DNA of 13,909 bases from Actinomortierella ambigua (Eukaryota; Mortierellomycota; Mortierellomycetes; Mortierellales; Mortierellaceae): positions 1-13,909 of the forward strand of contig JAAAJB010000761.1 of the NCBI GenBank assembly GCA_016098155.1. Direction: 5' to 3'. Shown here piece after piece: positions 1 through 7,903 of this stretch (within the stretch, counting starts at the first letter, position 1; the number at the start of each line of letters is the position of its first letter). Under the pieces are notes generated by a model. That model had not been told where the DNA came from, ran no database searches, and saw only the letters and a list, made by a program, of their open reading frames with translations. The position numbers and the translations under genes were made by a program.

Positions 1-41
1 GTTGTCTTCCGTATCCCTTGTCCTGGCATTCAGCCTGCAAC

Positions 42-78
42 AAAAAAAAAAAGGGGGGGGGGGGGGGGGGTTTTTTTT
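42..78. repeat. A11-G18-T8 homopolymer block
   Basis: Three adjacent homopolymers: A at 42-52, G at 53-70, T at 71-78. Runs of A or T of 8-11 are common in this window, in introns and UTRs, but an 18-base G run is unique here. It could be a true microsatellite-like tract or a place where read alignment or assembly joined poorly. Confidence 0.9.
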
Positions 79-284
79 ATCTCACCCCGTCTCTCCTCAA
101 ATGAACGAGAGAGCACATTTCTAGCTTACTCCATACCTCTGTGCCCTTGGCACATGGTTTTGCTTTGCCTTGTCTCGGCAATATCGATGTGATATGTAGA
201 CTACTCTACGTACCAGATGCTTGTCTCTCCCCCCTCCCCCTTCCCTGAAACTGCTGTAAGCGTACAGCATACATACTGTACACT

Positions 285-312
285 CTTGGCTAATGACAAA
301 ATATAAAAACAA
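285..312 (+). repeat. 28-nt element, copy 1 (CTTGGC...TATAAAAACAA)
   Basis: It matches 24 of 28 positions, without gaps, to 10956-10983 on the same strand. It lies about 200 nt beyond the stop of the minus-strand CENP-H-like gene. In this copy the CCAAT-like part reads CTAAT. It may be a promoter-like or 3'-end element; function unknown. Confidence 0.5.
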
Positions 313-510
313 GGTTGACTCAAAGCACATGCTGCCACCCCATACTTCAGAGCGGGACGCGGGACGACTGATTGGAGAAAAGAACACATGGGTCGCGACC
401 ACATCAAAACAACGGTTGCCGTGCAGCCAACAACACACAACAGGAAAAAAGAAAGAAAAAAAAAACAATGTATGTAGACTACCTTACTGTACAATCCATT
501 TCACTCCTCT

Positions 511-1956
511 TCACTCGGGAAGACCATCCAGCTTGAGCATCACGTCAAGCAGGTGGGGGTCACTGGCCCAATCGACTCCGCTTTCAAGGATCAGACCCTG
601 TAAAGGAAACCGTACCAACAATCACAAATGTCAGTGGGGGAAATCACACAACAGAACAAGGTTTGCATGACAGTCCCTTGAACGGTCGGGGTCGTCGTTA
701 CACATTCACAGGAACCACCTATCCCCTTCCCGTCACTGCCTCCTTCCTTGCATATCATCTCCCTGGCGCTTACCTGCAGAACGTTTGACGCAATATTGTA
801 CTTCACCGTGACGCTTTTGAGCTCTTCCTCAGTCCTAGTTGACCAAGCACAAAAACAAGGAAAAAAAAAACACGCATGTGTTAGTGTGGTTGATCGCGCT
901 TGTGATTTTTTGTTACAAGCAGGCATCGCTCACGAGTGAAGACCACAACAATAAAACAGACTTACCTATGCGCCATCTTGCGGTGCGAGCTGGATTGTTG
1001 TGATTCTGCAGCTTCTTTCAGCGCAGCCGTCTCTTCTGAAAGCCTTTGCACTAATGCGCGGTTCTCACCTTGACAGTCTTTTAAGCATACCCCACGAGGA
1101 TAAAAAGAAATAAAAATAGCAACAAAAAAAAAGTTAATAAACGTCGTTGTCCTAACCATTGCGGACATGACCTGCCGGAAAAAAAAATTGACGCCTGTTC
1201 ACACCCCTACCTAGAACATCCTTTTGCGCACTTGCTAATTCTAGTCGTGTCTTTTGGAGATCCCGATGGATGAGGAGGTACTGAGAGACTAGTTCGTCAC
1301 GTTCGTAAACAGTCTTTGCCAATTCTCTATGCATGAAAGATGGAGTGCCGTATTGTCAATACTATATCACACAGTCCGGCCTCGCTCAGTCCATACATTC
1401 AATGGCTCTCCATCCTACAGACTCGACCGCTTACTTTTTGTCCACGTCCTTCTCATTCCGACTAAACAGACTTCTCAGCACCACCTGGTAGGCGTGCGCA
1501 CTGTGAAGATGGAGAAACACAACAGGTTAGCTACGGTGCCTGTACCCCTCTACCGCGACAACAAACGCCTCTTTCATATATATGTATATATAAAGAAGAG
1601 ATGGGACGTGGTAATCTTCACACCTGTCCAATACTTTGGTCCGCACAGCCTCGACCGAAGCAGCGACGGCGAGCTCTGTCTTGAGGTTATCGATAGCGGC
1701 CTCTAGTTCGAGCCGCTGGTCTTCTAGAGTTGCTTCTGCATGGCTATTCTCTATGTCGATAATCAACACCAAGAGGGTCAAGATGGTCAAGATGGGCTGC
1801 TGGGCAGAGGCAAGGTGCGCCACCAACTGGATCCTGTCACGCACCATGTACGCTATCGTCCTGGAGAGAGCATTCTAGTCGACGTATTTGAGCATCCAGC
1901 CACACTTCGTGGTTGGCAAGGTCCAGTGCCTGATTCTCAAGTGCTGCAATCGACAT
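511..1956 (-). CDS. CENP-H-like inner kinetochore protein, six exons
   Basis: Exons on the minus strand: 1956-1845, 1750-1624, 1326-1211, 1068-966, 834-774 and 597-511. Phases agree at every junction and the spliced frame gives 201 residues. Introns are GT-AG: 94, 297, 142, 131 and 176 nt. The protein is nearly all charged coiled coil up to about residue 170. It ends with GLILESGVDWASDPHLLDV (residues 174-192), which matches the C-terminal signature of CENP-H (Fta3 in fission yeast): an LIL-x-S-x-V-[ND]-W-A-x-DP core followed by a short Leu-rich tail. CENP-H is a subunit of the constitutive centromere-associated network, acting with CENP-I and CENP-K to link centromeric nucleosomes to the outer kinetochore. 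I chose the ATG at 1956-1954 because its context (caacATG) resembles that of the Cdc37 gene and the sequence just upstream is a CA-rich, leader-like stretch. The frame stays open upstream to about 2070 without another ATG. Human CENP-H is about 247 aa, so a short extra 5' exon is possible. The family call is strong at the C-terminus; the N-terminus is less certain. Confidence 0.8.
1576..1592. repeat. short AT dinucleotide tract in CENP-H intron 2
   Basis: The bases read as alternating A and T with one G interruption. The tract lies in the longest intron of the minus-strand CENP-H-like gene (1623-1327). No function is evident. Confidence 0.7.
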
Positions 1957-2333
1957 GTTGTAGTGATGTGCGTGTGAGTGTGTGTGTTCATTCAAGAAAG
2001 ATTGGGTCTCTTTGAGCTTTGTAGCGGCACACGTCACGAAGATTGAAAAAAGCTTGACGGCAAACGTTTCCTATCCGTACACTGCGGATCCCACACGTCC
2101 GTGGTATGGTTGTGTTTCGTCTTTGGGTCTGGTCAGTGTGAACTGTTGTCCCACGAGAGTTGGCCGAGGACCTCTGGTCGCCAATTTGGCAGTGCACAGT
2201 GCACAGAGAAACGAGGAAGGGGGGGGGTATAGGCGTTCGACCTCATCCATTGGACAAACTTTTTTTTTTTCGAAAAATTTCTATCTTGTTCTTCGTTCTT
2301 TCCTCCTGTCTCCTCAGCATCCCTTCACCCAAC
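1957..2333. promoter_or_regulatory. divergent promoter region between CENP-H-like gene and Cdc37
   Basis: These 377 bp separate the chosen start codons of two divergently transcribed genes, so both promoters must lie here or overlap the neighbours. On the minus strand, the bases just before the CENP-H start form a CA-rich leader (about 1957-1992). On the plus strand, the Cdc37 leader is T/C-rich (T10 at 2261-2270, then CTT/TCCTCC-type sequence to 2333), typical of fungal promoters. A G8 run lies at 2220-2227. No clear TATA box is seen near either start. A 59-codon minus-strand frame begins at ATG 2250-2248 but has no recognisable similarity. Confidence 0.55.
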
Positions 2334-4093
2334 ATGTCTGCCATCAACTACTCCAAGTGGGACGCACTCGAGCTCTCAGACGACTCGGATATCGAGTGCC
2401 ACCCTAATGTATGGCGCCCTGTTAACCCCTCCATTATGAATTTCCTCGTCGCTACACGAAGCCCTCCTCATATTTTTTTTTCTCACACAACGATGCTAAT
2501 ATTCGTTCTTGCACCCATTCTCCCCACTTGCAACATTCACTTTCTCTCATGAAAAGGTCGACAAGCGCTCCTTGATCCGATGGAAGCAAGAACAGATTCA
2601 TCGTGAACGCGAGGAGCGTCGCACCAAGATTAAGAAGCTCAAGGAAGAAACGACCCAGATGCGCCAGCAGCTAACCAAGTACAAAAACATGCGCCAGATG
2701 ATTGAGACCAATGGAGTCGACCTTCTGACCAACGCCATGAGCGAGTTCCGCAATGTCGCTACACAATCCAACATCCTGACTCCCGAGAATGAGGAGCAGT
2801 GGAACAAGGTCGAAGCCGAACTGAGCCCAGAGGTGGCCCATGCCCGCTATCTCTCCAAGATGCAGAAAGAACAGGATGAGCTTCAGGTCGAGTACGACAA
2901 GGCTAAAAAGGAGCTCGATGACCTTGAGAAGGTCGAGAACCGGAAGCTGACTGCCGACAAGCTTCGAGAGGGCTTCAACAAGACTGTAGGTGTCAACGGG
3001 TAGTCTGCTGTTGTCCAGGCAAAAAAAAAACAAAAAAAAAAAAAAATAGGTACGAGGAATGACATGTTTTGACCGCGTCTTCCTTTCCTTTCCTTTCAAT
3101 GATAGGCTGTCACCAAGGTTCCTCAGGTCCCCAAGGAAACCCCCAAGAAGAAGACAACTGAGAAGAAGCGGGTGATTGAGACGCTGAATCCGGGCAGCGC
3201 AGTAAGTCAAAGCACATGAATAACATTCCGAAAAAAAAACAACCGCGTTCCTTTCGCAGAGAAGAGTTTTATGGGAGAAGACTCACCAGAGATACCATTC
3301 ATTGCGTTCGCCTCCCTCTCTTTGGCAATAATAGAACGGCGTTCCAGCCAAGACTTCTTCTCCTTCCAACTCGCAAGAGTCGGACGACTCGGACGAAGAG
3401 GTGGATGTTTCCGAGTTGGCCCTTGAATTCTCGCGCGTGAAGGGCTTTGACGAGTCGCTCAAGTACATCTCAAAGCATCCTTACCTTGCTACTCAAAAGT
3501 ACTCGGACGAAATTATGGCTCAGGCCTTCAAGTCACAGATGGACGGCGACGAAAGCTATGCCAACAACTGCGTCCACCAAGCCCTGATTCTCCAATACTG
3601 CGCTCAGCTTGGCAAGGACGGCGTTGGCCTGTTCTTCCATCGCATTCGCGACACTCGACACGGAGCTCTCAAGATCTTTGAGAACGACTGGAAGGACACG
3701 TATGCCCGTATCAAGAGCCGCTGCAAGGTGTTGGTGGAGGAGCGTGCCGCGGCAGGTGGTGTGGAGACAATCCAGCTGCAGGCGGCAGAGCCTGGCACGC
3801 AGATCCAAATCTCGGGCCCTCCTGCGGATGCAGACCCCAAGGTGCACGAGATCTTCCTGGCACTGCCCGAAGACTTTCAAGAAGCCATCTTGTCTAGCTC
3901 GCTGGAGAAGGTCAACAAGTCGCTGGAGGGCATGAGCGTGCAGCTTGCAGAAGAGGTTGTCCGCGTGTGCAACCAGGTCGGTTTCCTCAGCATAGAAGGC
4001 GACATCATCGACACCACCAAGGGTGAGACGATTGAGCAGCGCGAGGCGGAGATGGCCGCCAAGGCTGCAGCCGAGGGCAACGGCACTGCTTGA
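2334..4093 (+). CDS. cdc37: Hsp90 co-chaperone Cdc37
   Basis: Exons are 2334-2408, 2557-2985, 3106-3201 and 3335-4093; all junctions are phase 0 and the product is 452 aa. Cdc37 recruits client protein kinases to Hsp90 in the cytosol and stabilises them. The N-terminus has the family signature: Tyr6-Ser-x-Trp9-Asp, then Leu-Ser15-Asp-Asp, the conserved CK2 phosphorylation site (Ser13 in human), then His23-Pro-Asn25. It continues with the kinase-binding coiled coil (about 30-165, rich in Lys/Glu/Arg), a Lys/Pro-rich linker, an acidic Ser/Asp/Glu stretch (about 206-222), and the Hsp90-binding middle domain from about 223 (FDESLKYISKHPYL and onward). The C-terminal helical domain contains ALPEDFQEAI, like the ESLPEELQKCF segment of the animal protein. 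Human Cdc37 is 378 aa and yeast about 506, so the length is normal. The last acceptor (AG at 3333-3334) is set by phase: the stronger-looking cgcag at 3255-3259 would read into a stop at 3329. The downstream F-box gene starts 352 bp after the stop on the same strand. Confidence 0.97.
2986..3105 (+). other. Cdc37 intron 2 with two long A tracts
   Basis: A 120-nt intron from gtaggt to gatag. It holds A10 and A14 runs separated by one C (about 3021-3045), then a TTCC-repeat pyrimidine tract before the acceptor. The flanking exons join Lys-Thr to Ala-Val-Thr in frame. The same pattern of A runs occurs in several other introns of the window, so it is a style of this genome rather than a feature of this gene. 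Confidence 0.85.
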
Positions 4094-4445
4094 TAAATAT
4101 CCTTTACGGGCCTGCGCGTCTTTTTTTTTTTTGGTTTTGTTTTGTGTTGTCTGTGTGTCAGTGCGTCTGGGTCTGTGATATCGGCTTTGTAGTATGAAAG
4201 ACACAATAACGAAACTTGCGATTTCCACGTTTGTCTGCTCTGCTCGGGGCGCCAATGGTTCCTTTCGATTTTACTGCTCTTAGGGTTGGGGGATCGTGCA
4301 TCCGACGGGGGACTGGTACACTTGCTGTGTAACCCTCCTGTCTCAATTCCCACCATCCGGTATTCTTTTTGCTTTGTCTCTTTCCCCCCCCCCTTCCCCC
4401 TAGCCAGTCGCTCATTTCTTTCCGAATACACCTCTCATAATTCCC
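4094..4445. promoter_or_regulatory. Cdc37 3' UTR and F-box gene promoter/leader
   Basis: These 352 bp hold the end of the Cdc37 transcript and the start of the next, same-strand gene. Just after the stop there is a weak poly(A)-like TAAATA (4093-4098) and a T11 run (4121-4131) followed by TTTTG repeats. The right half is C/T-rich, including a C10 run near 4385-4394, which resembles the leaders of other genes here. I see no other gene: the minus-strand open frames across this part are mostly antisense shadows of Cdc37. Confidence 0.6.
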
Positions 4446-6476
4446 ATGGAGGTCATGCAGGACAGTTCGCAGACCCTCACCACCAAGCCAGCTGCCATGG
4501 ACAAGGACATTTTACATCCAGGAAGCATGGACGAGTCACGATCCACAGCAAACCTCCCACCGGAGCTGGTGGGCTTGATTGTCAAGTATCTTGATCGAAA
4601 AGACCTTGTCAAGGTCCTCACTCTCAATTGGGCCTGGGCTTTCCTCGCAGCCGCACAGCTGTGGGAAACTATCCATCTCACAGCCAATTCCAACAAGATT
4701 GTCTTTTTAATCACCAAGAGTGCTCCTATCCAGGAAGATGTGCGTTCGGGGTCGAGGACGGAGGACCCATCAGAGGCAAATGAAGCCGTGTCTACCACCA
4801 CCACAGCGACAAGGAGAGGAAGCAGTAGCTCATATCCGTGGCCGACATTGCTGCCCTATCATTCAATGGTGCAGTCGCTTCACGTCTCTCTCTCGTCGGC
4901 CGACATGATACAGGACCTCAACGAGATCATCTGTTGTTGCACAGAGCTACGATCTTTCGCCATCCATTCAGCTATTCCGACGGAGGACTTGTTGAGACGA
5001 GGTGCTGTCTCCATGGCGAACCGGGACGGGTTGGATCCCATGGACGGTAGCTCCTCGCCACATGGGCGACAGCGGAACCGCTCCAACTCTGCAGCGCGCA
5101 ATCTAGAGTCTAATTGGGCTCTCCATGGATCACACGTACTGAGACAAGGCGACCAGGAGGCCATGACGGCCTCACTTGCCTCGCAGAGCGGCCTCATCTT
5201 TAGTCTCCTAGCCAACAACTGTCCCAAGCTGGAGCGCCTTCACATTATGGGCTTTCATCCTGTCGCAGTGTTGGGCTCAGCAACGGATTTGCGGCCCTTG
5301 CCACCAAAGTTTGACCTCGACATGTACCGCGACCCTCTCTTTCCGACTAGTACTTCCACCCGCTCAACCCCCTCATTACTGTCGAAGGGCGTCCAACCAC
5401 TGATGCCTCTGTCGACACCAGGGTCACCGCAGCAATCTCTTCAATTTCCGTATACCCCGACGCCATCGGTCGCGTCGACGGCGACGACAACCTCGCATTC
5501 ATTTGTGTCGGCAACGACAAACATTCCACCGCTCCCGGCCACCACGGCTCAGGTGCACTGTCACGTCCATTCCCTTCAGTTTGTCAATTGCACCGTGCCA
5601 CCACAGTATCTTCTCAACATGCTCCAGCATGCGCTACCAGATCTGACGGAGCTCAGCCTGATGCAATGCTGGCGGGATGCTCCACTAGGAGGTTCGTTCC
5701 TGGCGTTGCTCGCAAGAGCCTGTCCCCGTCTAAAGTCAGTCTCGTTGCATGCAACTCAGAACCACCGCGGAGCCGTAGATTCAGCCCAGGTGCTCGATTT
5801 TTTGCAGACCCTCGAGGATTGCCCCAAGATGCCGTCTTTGTCCACGCTACCCGCTTCAGGACAGGTGGACAATTTTGGCATTCGTGGCGGTGTTTTCCAT
5901 CCAGCAGGAAATACCACACTGCAACATGAAATTGAAGCCATGGCCGAATTGCCTCTGGGATCCTACCGTGGAAGGGAAGAGGACTCTGGATATTCCCAGT
6001 CTTCCTCTTCGTCGTTGCGAACAACTACGAACCATCATCACCACCATCACCACCACCACCATCATCATCATCATCAACAACCTCGCCACGGCAGTGATGT
6101 TGGCGTGCAGGAGTCGCCGGGCGCAGGCGCATCACTCCATTCTTCAGCCCGTCCATTGTCCATGACCACTGTGGCAGTGATGGTGACTGAGGAAGGTCAG
6201 AATGGGGTAGAGGCGGAGGATCGGCGAACCAACAAAAAGGGCCCTTCAGCGCTGGAGTCGCTGAGGATGTGGTTTACCCATTCAATCCTAGACCAGGAGA
6301 TTGTGCGAGAGCTGGCCGACAGGACTCGCCACCCCCGTCTAAAGTTTGTGGAGTTTGGCAGCGAGGATCCGTTTGACGTTGGCGAGGAAATGCTGGCAGC
6401 TCTGAGGCGAGATCGACCTGGGATTGAAGTTAGCTGGGTATGTCATGGTGACACGGGAGACGATCGTGAAGACTAG
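4446..6476 (+). CDS. F-box protein with leucine-rich segments and a poly-His tract
   Basis: One uninterrupted 676-residue frame. Residues about 36-78 form an F-box-like motif: NLPPELVGLIVKYLDRKDL, then a hydrophobic second half ending in AAAQLWETIHL, with the LPPEL start, central Leu/Val pattern and terminal Leu-Trp typical of the family. F-box proteins bind Skp1 and serve as substrate receptors of SCF ubiquitin ligases. LRR-like segments follow at about 250-272 (NCPKLERLHIMGF), 369-440 (SLQFVNC, LTELSLMQC, CPRLKSVSLHAT) and near the C-terminus (LKFVEFG). These give the 'pick a target by leucine-rich repeats' layout common in large fungal F-box families. The parts between are Ser/Thr/Pro-rich and probably disordered (about 95-120, 185-235, 300-365, 505-600). 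Residues 530-543 are 14 consecutive His. The start is the first ATG after the upstream C/T-rich leader; alternatives at Met4 or Met18 would keep the F-box. The substrate is unknown. F-box call good, exact subfamily not. Confidence 0.8.
   Translation: MEVMQDSSQTLTTKPAAMDKDILHPGSMDESRSTANLPPELVGLIVKYLDRKDLVKVLTLNWAWAFLAAAQLWETIHLTANSNKIVFLITKSAPIQEDVRSGSRTEDPSEANEAVSTTTTATRRGSSSSYPWPTLLPYHSMVQSLHVSLSSADMIQDLNEIICCCTELRSFAIHSAIPTEDLLRRGAVSMANRDGLDPMDGSSSPHGRQRNRSNSAARNLESNWALHGSHVLRQGDQEAMTASLASQSGLIFSLLANNCPKLERLHIMGFHPVAVLGSATDLRPLPPKFDLDMYRDPLFPTSTSTRSTPSLLSKGVQPLMPLSTPGSPQQSLQFPYTPTPSVASTATTTSHSFVSATTNIPPLPATTAQVHCHVHSLQFVNCTVPPQYLLNMLQHALPDLTELSLMQCWRDAPLGGSFLALLARACPRLKSVSLHATQNHRGAVDSAQVLDFLQTLEDCPKMPSLSTLPASGQVDNFGIRGGVFHPAGNTTLQHEIEAMAELPLGSYRGREEDSGYSQSSSSSLRTTTNHHHHHHHHHHHHHHQQPRHGSDVGVQESPGAGASLHSSARPLSMTTVAVMVTEEGQNGVEAEDRRTNKKGPSALESLRMWFTHSILDQEIVRELADRTRHPRLKFVEFGSEDPFDVGEEMLAALRRDRPGIEVSWVCHGDTGDDRED
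6033..6074 (+). repeat. CAY repeat encoding 14 histidines
   Basis: Fourteen CAT/CAC codons in a row in the F-box gene, followed by two CAA codons. The third positions are mixed (CAT and CAC both occur), so this is not a perfect trinucleotide repeat. That argues for some selection on the His tract, or for an old expansion that has since diverged. Confidence 0.95.
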
Positions 6477-7199
6477 ATTTTTTCTCTCTTTGAATGAAGA
6501 AGAAAAGAAGACACAGAAAAGCTTGGTGTTTTTTTTTTTTGTTTTCAATACCTTGATTTTGCATGAGGCTGTGCAACTGTGCACACACCAGGACAAAAAA
6601 AGAAAGGCCATATGCCCTTGTCGACCCTTTGGCGTCAGGTATGAGATCAAAAAAAAAGTTTTTTTACTAAAGCCTCCCAAAAGACAGGGGGTGGACTGGG
6701 TAGCGCTACAGCCCGACGAACGAGCATAAAGGCGGTAAACGAACGAGAGAGAGAGAGGGGGAAAGGGAAGAGGAACAATGAAGATAGACTTTATACAGTG
6801 AAACCCCATCAGGGAGCTACAGCCAGCTTGGCTCTATCGCGGCGCGCAGATACGGGATCGGAGGAATGTCTCCCGGGGTCATGGACTAGTATGACAGCGG
6901 CAAAAGAGCGCTTGGCGGTTATGACAATGATGAACGCTATCATCGCGTCAGATGCAACCTATCCTGTGCCTCGAGGACAGAGCTTATGCTCCTGGGGCGT
7001 GGAAAGAGGGAGACTGGGTGAGTAACATTAGGGATCCACATCATCTGCTCCCCATAAAAGTCTACAATGGGGTACATGCCTCCCTCAGAGTGCAAGTGGC
7101 ACATCAGGCCGAGGCTCGCAGGGGAGCATGACAGGAATGGAAAGGAGGTGGTGGAAAGAGAAAGTGTGTACGAGAAAGAGGGGGGGGGGATCCTTGTTG
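6477..7199. other. intergenic, F-box 3' flank; no confirmed gene
   Basis: The left part is A/T-rich 3' flank of the F-box gene with homopolymer runs (T11 near 6530, A8 and T8 near 6649-6665) and a GA repeat at about 6744-6757. The middle (about 6800-7120) is more balanced in base composition and keeps open minus-strand frames. One runs 7239-6940 and includes MYPIVDFYGEQMMWIPN; another begins near 6957 and ends at a TGA at 6811-6809. I recognise no family in either. They could be remnants or exons of a small minus-strand gene, or chance. No tRNA-like cloverleaf was seen. Confidence 0.5.
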
Positions 7200-7903
7200 T
7201 TGTTATTGTTGTCCAGAGGGTCATCCCCCCCCTCCTCAATCCTCAATCCTCAATCCTCATCCACGTCTTCGTTCTCGTCCTCGTCCTCACCTCCTTCTTT
7301 TTGTTTTTTTTCCTCTACCCTTCCTTCCTTCTTTCCTTCCCTCCACGAACCATCCCATCATCCTCCCTCACTGCCTGTTCGCCTCTATTTTCGTCGCTCA
7401 ACGGTGCTACGCCTCACTCGGTTCGATTTTGCCCCCCTCCCCTCCTCCACCTCTCCACTTCTCCACCTCTTTTCCTCCCGTCCCTTGATCTCACTCTTTC
7501 TTTTTGTTTCCACTCTTTCCTTCTCTTGTTCTCTCTCTCTCTCTCTCTCACTTGCTCGCCCCTCCCAGTCTCTCGTTCTCTTTCTCAACCAGACACTTTC
7601 CTCTCCTCCCCCGTTGTTCACACGCATCCTCCCTACATTTTCTCTCTTTTGGGTACAAGCATACTCACATTCGCTTGCCCTCACTCACTCACCTCTTCCT
7701 GAGCTGCGTGTACGACACCCTCCATCCACGAGCCTCTTTCTCTCTCTATCTCTCTCTCGCCTTCACTCCCCCTCCTCCCCCCTCCCACCTTCCTTCTCTT
7801 TCTCGCTCTCCCAGCCTTTTGCTTCAGTCAAACAAAAGAGACAAAGGGAACAAACAAACAACAACAACCACAACTGCAACAAACGATCTGCGGCTACGAC
7901 GCA
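7200..7903 (+). promoter_or_regulatory. polypyrimidine promoter/leader of the kelch gene
   Basis: About 600 bp of strongly C/T-biased plus strand precede the kelch gene: cctcaat repeats at 7232-7257, TTCC tracts near 7318-7342, a (CT)9 run at 7531-7548 and many TCTCTC patches to about 7815. The base composition then switches to an A/C-rich CAA-type leader (about 7827-7890) directly before the ATG at 7904. Pyrimidine-rich stretches followed by a CAA-rich 5' UTR are common before well-expressed fungal genes. The long plus-strand open frames here encode only Ser/Leu/Phe/Pro low-complexity sequence and are artefacts of the composition. Confidence 0.65.
7531..7548 (+). repeat. (CT)9 microsatellite
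   Basis: Nine perfect CT units inside the pyrimidine-rich region upstream of the kelch gene; further, shorter CT runs lie at about 7738-7758. No coding role. Confidence 0.9.

Larger units (their letters stand above)
1..510. other. intergenic / 3' flank, no gene supported
   Basis: I see no supportable gene here. The open frames on both strands are short, rich in homopolymer-encoded residues (Phe, Lys) and have no recognisable family. The stretch holds the downstream flank of the minus-strand CENP-H-like gene, whose stop codon is at 511-513. It also holds a homopolymer block at 42-78, a C/T-rich patch around 226-243, A-rich runs near 444-466, and a 28-nt element at 285-312 that is nearly repeated at 10956-10983. 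A gene to the left of the window could end in this stretch, but nothing in view proves it. Confidence 0.6.

Noticed and set aside
2071..2250. A 59-codon minus-strand frame beginning MDEVERLYPPPSSF, a possible first exon of the CENP-H-like gene.
   Set aside because: It could be joined to the next frame at about 2016 with a weak donor, but it is not coiled coil and has no CENP-H features; the simpler start at 1956 has a leader-like upstream region.
3260..3334. Alternative Cdc37 acceptor at cgcag (3255-3259), which looks stronger than the one used.
   Set aside because: Phase 0 from exon 3 then runs into TAA at 3329-3331; the AG at 3333-3334 continues in frame into the middle domain.
3533..4255. 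A 240-codon minus-strand open frame antisense to Cdc37.
   Set aside because: It lies over the well-supported last exon of Cdc37 and its sequence is the codon-shadow of that exon; no family features, and it ends in UTR-derived Lys-rich sequence.
4880..5227. Minus-strand and other-frame open frames within the F-box gene, and similar ones inside the kelch and focadhesin-like genes.
   Set aside because: Shadows of long real coding frames in GC-rich sequence; none has a family signature or its own leader.
7041..7055. A 15-nt string gggagcagatgatgt on the minus strand near 7041-7055 that recurs on the plus strand near 11118-11132.
   Set aside because: Flanking bases do not match and a chance 15-mer match in about 14 kb searched on both strands is not very unlikely.
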